60,000 nt of DNA, taken from the NCBI GenBank assembly GCA_914767715.1, contig OU612069.1:8620001-8680000 (forward strand). The letters are read 5' to 3'. The translations under genes and the position numbers were made by a program. Of this stretch, positions 14,801 to 26,800 are shown piece by piece. The DNA comes from Membranipora membranacea. Its lineage: Eukaryota > Bryozoa > Gymnolaemata > Cheilostomatida > Membraniporidae. The first letter of the stretch is position 1. Every line of letters begins with the position of its first letter. Under the pieces are notes generated by a model that was not told the DNA's origin, did not search any database, and saw only the letters and a program-made list of their open reading frames with translations.

Positions 14801-17800
14801 TAAATCATGTTTTTAATGGGCCTGATTAGAAAAGTGCTTCCTTTCTTGCCCTCTCTTCACAATGTTCCATCAGAGTAGGCCAGTTGAAATATGCACTAGA
14901 CAACTTTGGACTGAAATGATTATTTAGTGCTTATGTGCTTAGAGCTTCTCAATCTGAGAGTTGCAGGTTCGAATCCTGGTCGCTACCCATTCTGCTGAAG
15001 GAGGTGAGCTCTCTGATAAATGGCCTAGCTTACCCACCCTTACATTGTACAAGGGTGCGCTAATTTGATGAGTCGCATCATGTATCATGTATCATCAATC
15101 TTATGTATCATGTATCAAATATCAGCATCATGCATCATGTATCATGTATCATCAATCTTATGTATCATGTATCATCAATCTTATGTAACCATATTCTCAT
15201 TGACCTCGAAAGGGGCACTGAATAGAAATAAAGTCCATATTTTATTATTATTATTATGTAAAGCCTCATCTAGGAAAAATTATTACACCAAGAAATGAAA
15301 TAATGTTTTAAACATAAACTTATAAAAATAACATATATAATTTTCTTTATTAAGTTGGAGATGGTACACCATGAAAATACAATAAAAACCGTATGAACCA
15401 GGAAAAGTTAAAAAGCAAGCCAGGGTGTCGTGATGCTCTAACAGGCCTGTTCTGTGCAAACATTGAAAAGAGAAGGCAACAATGGGCACATTTTCTCATA
15501 AATTACCACAATTGGAACAAAGTGGGGGCTGCTGAGATAATACCTTAATATTTCACACAGTCACCAGACACTTGAGTATAGTGGATTATTCAAGTCTTCA
15601 TAATCAACCTCTGCAGTTCATATGATGTTAAAGTTTTGGAGTTGTTTTATTCATGGTCATTACGCCATAGACACTATTACAATTTATGTGACTGAAAATT
15701 AATTACATTAGGTAGTATAGCAGGAATTTCAGATATGGCATATATTATGACTACAATTGTTAACTTCACTTACCCTGATAGCATTCGAAATCAGAACCTC
15801 CACAGTCAGAATCACTGAAACATCCGACAACACATAATCCCTCAAAACAGGCTGACATAACTCCCAAAACAGTGCGGCAATCAGAATCTACCTGCAAATA
15901 AATATTTTTACGCAAACCTTACTCATCCCAGAACTTTGCTCTTTTGTGTATAACTAGGCAGACAAAAGGCAAGCAGGCAGAGCCAGTTCCATAAGCCTCT
16001 TTCAACTCTGAGGTCATCGGCTGTTTTGATTCTCAGGTACTCGTTCACATGTTTATATTATATGGGCGGAATCACTGAATTGGTCATCGGTAATTTAGCG
16101 ATAACATGTCTCAATGAAAGCATAATATTACATAATATATATGAGTAGGTTTACCAAGCATGGCGCTGAGCAGTAGTTTGCATATGGATTACATATTGTC
16201 CCGGCTTCCCAGCATGCATTGCTTTGAGTATCTAATGGATCGCAAAGTGTGAAGCATCTTCCAGCTGGAAATAAAAGAAATTTCTACCATGCCAAGAATC
16301 AACATGAAAAAAATTTAGATTGAAAGATTCTTCCTATCAGAATGTTCATTAATAAACTAGATTAATGGCGAATCAAGATCACAACATGTTTTTTTCTGCT
16401 AAAGATTCCTTTATTGATATATTGCCATATTACAGAGTGGCCTTTTCAAGCCAGAAATCCGATTGAAATAAGAGCTATGAACAAAAAGACTGGGTTGTTG
16501 ACTGCCATTCAATGATATCACCACAACTACGCTATCATTCCATATTGGAATGTCACCAAAAACTGAATGCTGCTGAACCCTCAGCTATTATCAAGAGGCC
16601 TTATCTTGAATGTGCGTATATCTTCTACTCTAAATATCGGAAAGTTTTCTTTAGTTTCAAACTGCATCACCTCCCAAACTTGAGCGCAATATTTAAAAAC
16701 TTACTGAGACAAAATTGTGAGTCTGTACAATCACAATCTGCAGATGAAGGACTACACTGTGCCATACAGACATTTATTGTCTCCCCTGTAACCCTTGTTA
16801 CTGAAGTGCATATTCCACCTGGGCAGTACATGCTGTTTTGACAGAATGATCGACAGGATTTAGTAGTGCCTTCACATACTGCCACAGTCCCAAGACCTGC
16901 GCACTCTATATCTGATACGCATTCGTGATTTGCATCTGCAAAGACATCGATAAAAAATGTACAACACCGATGAACAAAGTGGCAAGTTGTTATTACTATG
17001 AATATCGTTAAGGGAGGTTTACACACAAGGGTGCTGGGGGCCGAATGCTCCCCAGAGGGTCTCTAACCCACAACTCCTGCAGCACCAATCACATGGCCAT
17101 GAATACCATGCGTGCTAACTTATTGCACTATCTCACATCTAAAAAAAAAATGGATCGATGGCGCTAATTACCATGCCTGCTATTCACTGCTCAGAATTGT
17201 GATCTCTCATCCCATCTATCCTAAGAATATCAATTGACTATTATCCTTACGACAGTATGTATCTTGTATCTATTGTTGTGAGGCTGTAATCAAGAACTGG
17301 ATAATGCCAAAACTGACTGATAACGTGAATGTACTTGTCACATCACATGTGACAAGTGCATTCATCAGTCGACAAATCTGGTACCTACCTATATACTATG
17401 TCACAATGCAATAAATATCAGGTCGTATCGGTATCTTGCTACGCTATCTAAGGATTATGCAATTTTTTATCGATTGTCTGTCATGTTGTAAAATCTGCTT
17501 ACTAGGATCTTCAACAACTTTAAATTCCTCTCTTTTCTGGTTGTACACAGCCAGAGAGCCGCCGCAAACTTCAAGGAAATAGTTGTCACAATCTCTGTGT
17601 CTCACGTGTATAGTTGGGTCTGCGCAGTCACCTGTTGCAACTGCCCACTGAGACCAATCTCCCCATCCAGCATCTACAATCAAGAGGGATCGCCATCTGT
17701 ATAATTATTATCATGTTTATTCTGGCTATTGATTTTCACCTCTAACCTTTAAATGTCTCATTACATAAAAAGTGAGACCTTGCATTAAAGAGATGTGGTG

Positions 17801-20800
17801 TTTCAAAAATTCAGTTAAAATAGTTTTAAAAGAGTGAACAATCTTTTCTGTGTAAGATATGACGTCCTGGTTAGCATATGACAGAAACAATATGTTTTTG
17901 CGTAATTCGTTTCTGTATAAACTAAAGGTGTCTTTCAAAACAAGACTTAACTTCACAACAATCACCAATCACCAATGCAATGGATAGCTGAACAGAGTAT
18001 AAGCATTTGCACACAAAATTAGGTTTGGTACAGCGCCCATTTGCTTAAAAAAAGCAAATGTCGTCGCATCTATTTTTATTTCTTTTTTTTCGCCTCAGTC
18101 TGTTGCCTCCCCTGACAGTTTTTTAAATTACGGCCCTGATACAGGTTAACTTGTTACATCAGAATGCACGGCATTGGAAAATAACAGATTCACCACTGCA
18201 GGTGTACATATCATAGACATCATACTAACTTTCTCAAAGATGAACTGTTAAAGTGATTGTGGCAGAATCAGGTTTCGGTATACTTCAAGAGTTCTCAGTC
18301 AATTTAGAATACTGCTTTAATTTCATTAACAGCCTGGGCACCAGTTTTATTTGGTTTTTACTATAAGCTGCGATGAGAAGGTACTTGAAATAGTTTATAC
18401 CCAATTGATAGTACCTCTTCGGGACCTCCTCACCTGAATTTTGAGTGAATTTCAGTTGAAACTGGGCAAAAGGCTGTTCACAAAATGATAACAGTATTCT
18501 AAATTAGACTCAGAACTCTACTATCGTACCAAAAGTCTGATTTCGTCACAACATCTTTACCAACAGCAAATGGTCAGTTTTTTTATTTGAAGCACTTACT
18601 TTGACATTGTCCGAGGTCAACTGTCCTCGTTACAACATTTTTACCAGCACAATAAGCCCCTCCTTTATAAGGAGGAGGGTTCACACAGCGAGTTCTGAAC
18701 AGTTGGATTGAGTCGCCACATTCAACATCAGCTCCGACTTGTCCTGTCTTCACCCAGTCTGCCCAGCCTCCTTCAACTGTAAGAGCATCAATTTATTCAT
18801 TTGGTTGCAATTTTAGCTTACAAAGTTCTGAGATTATAAGGTAAATTTGTGAACACTGAGTTTCTTGTCGCCATTCTTTAATTCTATAAAATGACAAACA
18901 TGTTTCAGACTAGGAGCTGCGAGTGCTGATAAAATTGATATGTGGATGAAGCATAATTGAAAACATCAACATTAAAATCAGTGCCAATAGATTATTACCT
19001 CTTTACATCATTGTTCAAGACGATAATGTTCAGTTGTATAAAATCTTCAGTTTGTTCAAGTCCAGGTCGTTCAATGGGCATATATGCCAATGCAAAACAA
19101 TTTTAGGTGGTGAGTCATGAAGAGCAATTTGACCCCAAATCATTTAGCCTTTAGACATAGACGCAGACCCGGACGCAGGCGCAGACGCAGGCATAGACGC
19201 AGACACAGAAACAGACATAGAAGTAGATATCTAACTAATAGTATGCTTACTCTGGTTTACTGGGCAATATTCATCATCATAAAACTCCAGCGGATGTGTT
19301 AGGAATGATTCATTGCTAGGTATTGGTTTGAAGGCATCAGTATCTGACTCATTAACAACCCTTGTCAGCCTCGTTGCTAAGAGAGCTACTATAGTCCATA
19401 GAGAAGTCGTTACCTCCGTATGCATCAACATGACCATAACTATAAACAGAGTAAGTTTATGTGGGTGGCAGGATGGTGTAGTGGTTAGGATCGAGCTCCT
19501 TAATCTGAGAGTTGCGGGTTCGAATTACGGTCACAGCCATGCTGCTAATAGAGGTGAACTACCCTAGCTCGCCCACCCTTACCTTGTACAAGGGTGCGCT
19601 AAATAGATGAGAGGTATCATGTATCATATCTTAATGTAAGCATATTCTCACTGGCCTCGAAAGCGGCAAGGAATAGCAGATAACGCGTATATCATAAATT
19701 TATCATTATGGCGTACTCAGATTTCGAAATATCTGGTCAAATCAACCTTCAGATCAGTGTGAAATCCTTTTGTAGACAATTATTTCTGAGAGTTTTTAAC
19801 CCATTTACTGACTTGATGCTATTATGAACAAAAATCACATCATAGCTTATTATGATGATCTAGCATATCCTATTTTTCACAGTCAGTGATGAATTAAGCT
19901 CATTGTCAACAAAATATCTAATTATAGTGCAGTTCACATAAAGACTTCGGAAGGACCACAGCAATATATAGTCTGGCAGCTAGTTCTGCAGCAATTGTGC
20001 AATATTTTCACATTGAGAAAATTCAGAGCACTTCTGGGTAAAAATTATGTATAGCGTTAGAAATTATCCTCCCTTCTCATTTAAGACTTGAATTGAATTG
20101 ACCAGCTTACACTGTATACAAAATAATACTTCCATTAACTCACGGTAATGACTTATCATTGAAAATAAAAGATGGCATACTCACAGTTTTCAATTTCAAA
20201 ATTGTTATAAAGATTATTCTCGACAGCAAGTCCATCCCTCACAGTATGTGCAAGTGCGTATCCCCAGTGACATTGGTGCTTAACACTGCAGTTCTCCCCT
20301 CCTCCGTAGTTGCGCCGGTACAACTGCACATGTTCGTGTATATAACCCAGGTTTTTCTTGCAATCGAACTCCAACTGCACGGAAGAAAAGGTTTTTCTTC
20401 ACGATTTTTAGAGGTTTTCATTAGTCAAATCACAGTTTTGTTTCAAAAACTATGAGTTAGAAATTCTTTATTTCTTTTAAAATGATTCACCTGTGCCCCA
20501 AACATAGCACTATTCACACAATATGTTCCTACTGAACATTTTGCCTGTGATTTAGTGAGCAACAGATTTCCTGTACTACAAAACTGAGCCAAACGTGAGG
20601 TTGTCTCATCAAATTTCTTCCTGAACTTACAGTAGTACGAATTGTAAGTGGGGGAAGGCTAAGGAGCTCGATAAGACTTGTGTAGTATGACAATTTATCA
20701 GTTGGAATTGTCTCCAAGTTAACCCAATTGTCTCTTTTGTGGTAGCGGATTCCCTTTGGCCCTTTGTAGTAAAAAACTCCTTCATGAGTGACATTATCTT

Positions 20801-23800
20801 CACTGCCAATATCCGGCTGGCTAATAATATCTGTAACAAACAATATAAATGCTGTGTACTTAATCGTCATATCCTAGAAACTGACGAATCTAATACATCC
20901 TAGAAAACTAGAATTTATCCTAGATGGGAGGCCATAACTGAAACTAGCACTTATCAATCAATGGCAGTGACACTAAGAGCTTAGCCAATAAGCGGAGGAG
21001 CTAACAACTATTCAAATCATAGATTATTTGTAAGCAATAGACAGTTGTCTTCTCTTCATTAAGGTACTGTTTGAATTATTAATGTTACAAATTCGAGTGC
21101 TTGCACTAGATATGGAAGCACTATAAAAACTAACGTAAACTGGTAGGTGATGCTCCAGATCTAACAATTTTAAACTATTTTCCTATTTCGAATAACTCAG
21201 TGCCTAAATGTAGCGAACGAGTTTCCGAGGGCATTTATGCCCTCCGAATTTGGAAATCCTAGTTGGAACTCTAAGTTGGAAATCCTAGTTGCAAATCCTA
21301 ATTGGAAATCCTGGTTAGAGGAGGTTAAAACAGATCACCTTTGTTTACATTGTATATAATGGATAATGCAGACAATTAGATGAATATTGTTTCATTTACT
21401 GGAATATAGTATTGATCCTTGAAAATAAGGCATTTTAAGTACTATGTCCCCAATGAACGTTTTTTAAGGAATATTGAATAATTGAATATGTATGCGATAA
21501 TGCTTTAATTTACATTGTATGATGTAACAAATCCAATGAAAGAAAAGAGTACCAATTTTCAAAATATGGTTGTCTGTTTTTTCTTTTCATGCTACTGTAT
21601 AGTCTTTATTAAGTTTCATCAAATATATGAATTCTAATAAATAATAATCATTTCGTCATCTTAATTAATTTTATGACTTTATTGATTGAATTTTTTCCCA
21701 ATTATTTCCAGATGGCGGATTTTGAAAAACATTCTCGTCGAATGAAAATTATGCCGATAAAATTTTTAAAAAATACCTACTAGGTTTGAAAACTCGAAGG
21801 TCAAGGAGAGGTTTCATGGGTATTTTCACCTTCTCGCCATTAGGATCTCTAAGCCTCACCATGGGCTGATAAAGCGCAGCGTCAGCTAGGGATATGTTGG
21901 GAATTGTAACAACAAAACTTGCAGTTCTTGCCGTAACCTCCACAGCCCAGCTGAATAAAGTATATAATAGAAATGAATCACATGGAACAAGCTAAAAGCA
22001 AAGGCAACTTCTGAAGCAGTTGCTCATTTTGCTGAATAAGATTGAGTTTATGAGGGTCTGATATAAATAAAGTACATAATATATTATGACTCACTTGATA
22101 CAACTTAAATGCACACGCAATTTTGTAAGCAGTTTTTCATGTAACTAAATAAGACAGATTGAGTTTATGAGGGTCTGATTATATAGAGAATTTCACTACT
22201 TTGAGCCTTCATGCATCACACTGCCATAATCATTGCACTATTAACAGAATCTAATGTACTGAGAGCATTCATAATCAAATTGTCTAAAAATAGGCAGTTG
22301 TAAAAGAATGCGAGTAGTTATGTCGTTGTTCTCTGGACTGACTGAAATTTGGAAAATAATTAGGATACTACAACCTCTCATCTGATGCCTTATAAGCTTT
22401 GATGCCAATGAACTAGATAGACATCAGGGAAGGGGAAATAGTATATTCAGACCAACCCTCTGTAAAAGTTGTCTTCACCAAGCGTCAACCGTAAAGACAT
22501 TGTCTTGCTGTTTGAATCTTTTCAACAGACAACTGACTCTTTTTCAAAAAGGTTATTTTTCTCCTTTGGCAACAAAGCAAATTATGAAAGCATGAGAATC
22601 AGGTAAACAAAGAATAAGAAATCTTAATTGGCAGGTAATAACTGCTTGTAACAATTATCAACAATATTTGTATTTTCGAGAATATTTTACCCGAGTATCA
22701 AAGATTAAAATTAAATTAAAATTAAAATTGATTCTAATTTAAATTTGTTCAAATTAGATTAAATTAAACGAAATTAAGTTAAATATGGATTCTCACACTG
22801 TGTGCATATAATTCATGTAAGCGCATATCTAAATTGATAGATTTTTGTCTGAACGTACGTTTGGCCTTCATCAAAAGTTTCATCTGCTTCGTCATATGCA
22901 TTCTCTTTCTATAAAATCGAAAATATCCATGCAGCCGGATGAACAATTTAATCAATACAGCTGATTGAGTATTCAGAGTTAACACAATTAAAGCACAGCT
23001 CTATCTAAAACAAATGATTTTATAGTCTTCACTGCAACATGGTCACAATCTACAGGGCCGTTGTTTAGAAGAAGTGCTAGGTAGGCACAGATCCTTGAGG
23101 GTGTGAAGAAACACCAGGTTGAGTATTGTAAGCCCTTCCTTAGTCCCCAGTGCCAAGCCTCCAATGTTTATTGAAACAAAAATAGAAATGAAAGTCCAAA
23201 ATAAGCTGATTCTGATATGGAATATTCGGTTATAGCATTTTTAGGCCACTCTATTCAGCATTCTAGAGGAGGCAGAACGTCCCCGTCTCCCCTCCAACTA
23301 AGGGCCTGGTATATCTTGATGTATGTGAGGGTAGGATTCTCTTTGCATCCGTGATGAAGATAACTTAGTACAATGTAGACATTGAATCACAAAAAATATC
23401 AAGGTATGATACTCCCAATTTCAGTCTATCTCAATGCATTCTGAGACCATTATATTTTGTTTACTTGCTGGCAATATTGCATCGCACTACTATATCTAGG
23501 GGAAGAAGGGGACTCAGTTAGTTAGAGTGCCTATCGATAAGCATGAAATTGTTGATGGTCGTGGGTTCGAATCCCACTGCATTCCGTCGGCTACTGATGT
23601 TTGGTTGGTCCCCAGGTGTGCTCTGACCTGCCTACCAACAGAGAGCTGATATTGCAGCCGCGCCCTTGAGGTGACTATTATTTCTCCGTCAATGCTTTGG
23701 AATGCGGCATGTGATAAGACAACTTGATTTTGATTGATCATTGATCAACAATCGTTTCATACTCACAGTCCACAGAGAGTGTGACCAGTAAGTCCAATCT

Positions 23801-26800
23801 TTCGACTTTCTGTTCATCGGTTCTAATATATTCGTCTGACACGGGTGAATATTGTGTGCCCAGCATGGAAACAAGTGCTCCTGGGATTTGTACATCTCTG
23901 AAAATAAAACGGTAAAGGCTACCCAAAGACCAATACATGTTATGTGGATGGGAATAACCTTCCCGCATGGGAGGCCCCTTTTCCACCATCAATAACTCAT
24001 GCCAAGTAAAGCATTGAATTTTTTTACCATCCAACTCTGGGAGAATTTTGTCATCAGTAACTGACTGACTTTAACATGTATTGGTCTTTGGGAAGCCTTT
24101 AAGTGGCAGGCACCATAAAGGGGATAAGTAGTGAGACGTACGATATTCTACTAAAACTCAGCGTATAGTCGAATGGGATTTTTTCAGACACCATCTGCTA
24201 AAATCAGCAGCCTCCTTTTAGATGAAGCAATTGTGGACCCCAGCATGCAATGTCTAAGGTTAAGGTAATGATAGAACAATAGGCTACTTTAAATGGCAGC
24301 AAGTAATTTGTTACCCTGACCAAGCATGCCAGGTATGACTTGGAAAATCGATTCAAAGAACTAAATTGTCTAATGGTTTTTTTGGCAAGACTGCTATTGG
24401 TTCCAATGATTTATCTAATTTCTTCAATGTATAATAATTATGAAAAAGTCATCATATCTGAATCCAATGAAAAAATATTTCCACAGATTCACTGATTCAT
24501 TCATCATTCCGTGACTAATGTAAAGCACTTAACTGGTTATTTTTAGTATAGCTCTGATAAGTTATAAATTTCAGGCAAGTGCTCAATTTGATAAATTTCA
24601 GACAATCAATAATGAAAATGAGAAAAGAATTTAAAGCAAATCTCACGGAACCCATTGGGCTATTAAATGAGTTGTTTTCTTACATGAATAAACGAAAAGA
24701 AGAGTTTCATGTGCATATTTATTAATAAAACTATTTTTAACCTTATTTTTTGCAACCCAAGGTAACTTCACTATTTTTTTACAAGCACAGTGTACCAGCA
24801 AAGTTTTTCTCGCAACTTTTATAGTTTATGATAGGAATACTATCAATCAATCAGTCGGTCGGTCGGTCGGTCAACCAACCAACCAATCAACCAATCAATC
24901 AATCCTACCTCCTTCATAAATCTCTACTGAGGCGTCCCAGTCAGCTTCATCCAGATCCAGTTCCCACTTGATCTCTACCTCAGCACCCGCCCTCAGCACA
25001 AGCATACAGGTAAAGTCACCTGAAATATATCATTGAAGAGAAAACTAGAAGCTCTAAAGGAATCATAGAGTTCTTATCCTAAGAACTTTGAGCCGACTTC
25101 ATTGCAGTTGATAGTCAGTGTATATAAATAATGGCGCTTTTAATCAAACGCTAAATAACATATATATTACTCTGATGTTTGAATTACCATCCTGCGATGA
25201 TGACCTTTTCATTATATAATCTGAGCCCCTCCCCCAACCGAAACCCCCCCCCCAGTGTTTATGTTTCAGGTACGTTTGAGTTTATTATTGTTTATTCATG
25301 CCTTGTCATGTCTTTTCTATTATGAGGAACAGCTAGACTTGGCAACCACATAACAAAGATAATCTTCCTAGGTGAAGCCATTCATGACACAGTTATCAAT
25401 GGTGTTAGACTCATTAATACTACCAGAATAAATTTGCAATACACATATATATATATATATATACATACATATACATATATATATATATGTATTGCAAATT
25501 CATTCTGGTAGTACTAATGAGTCTAAAGAATTTTGTCCAGAATATCAACTATATAACATATCGTGCATCCTAGTTATCAGTCCTCATAGCCCAATTGTTA
25601 CCTAGTTTGGTTTGCACTGTCTTTCTAAAACGCGAAGGTGATATCGGTAAGCAGCCACCAACCACACTGATGACATGATATACTATTGCAGGTATATCTC
25701 TGATTGATAGAGAGTGAACTAATTCACTTAGCATGAGTACCATCACAAGAAATTTTGCGTGACAACTCGAGTTCAATTTTACAAATTTGGGGCGGGTACA
25801 GGTAATTAGGGGTGGGTACATGTTAGGTCATCATACTTAATTGACTCTACCATTCAGACATATACATCATAATAGTGTTGTCTCGATGTCAGGGTGGCCA
25901 TCAAGTAAAAAAGATCCAACTTACTCTCACTTACATCGAGATTACACTATTAACATGTGTATCTCTGATCGTTAGAGTCAACTTAATAGCAAGACCTAAC
26001 ATGTACTCACCCCTAACTAGTAAAATCCAACACTGGTCTTCACACCGAATTCTTTGTGATGACACTCTTGTGACTCAATTCACTCTCTATCGATCAGAGA
26101 TATACATGCAACAGTATATCACATCATAAGTGTACAACTTACTAAACTAGGCATGGTGGCTACGATCAATCAATACTTTTAGGTGAAGTTGAAAGTGACA
26201 CTTTACCATTGTCTATTCAAAATGTGGCAGGTACTCCACAAAGAGTGAGGCTCCCTGCACACAATGCTGTCTTCAATTTCTTCAGAGAAAATAGAGCAAT
26301 CTTCAATTTTAAAACTCCAATTTTCAGAATAAATTCTTCAAAATCAACTGGACTCGACATAAAACTGCTGTACCAAAATGCCTGTGAAAACTGAGCCAGC
26401 AAGTTAATGAAGGCGATTTTTTTTCTATACAAACAATGCACCAGATGGCCTCGAACTCAGGATCATGTGATAACAAAAATCAGCAACATTTGGTTTTGGA
26501 TTGTTGTTGTGTGAAGTTGTCTGTTCAAACCAACAAACCCAACCTGAGTAGATATCTCCAAGTTGGTCGACTGAATTCAGTTTACTTGAAATGGGGAAAT
26601 CTTCTATTCATTTTTTATTTAAATCTTTTCTCCAATTTTAAAACACTCAATTTTCAATCTTCAGTAAAATACGCGGGGAGCCCCAAGAGTTGTCCACCAA
26701 GCACCTATTGTGGAGTAGTAGATGATACAGATGTGTGATGTCAGAGTGTGGCCATCAAATTAAAAAGAGCCAACTTTGTAGGCACCCTCCATTTTATTAA

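Noticed and set aside
19117-19302. Arginine-rich plus-strand ORF
   Set aside because: It reads through the hexamer AGACGC repeat and opposes real exon 21.
19251-19437. Start of a separate gene at ATG 19437
   Set aside because: Acceptor sites within the frame keep phase with exon 20, and the full chain sums to a multiple of three; the two-gene model is kept only as an alternative.
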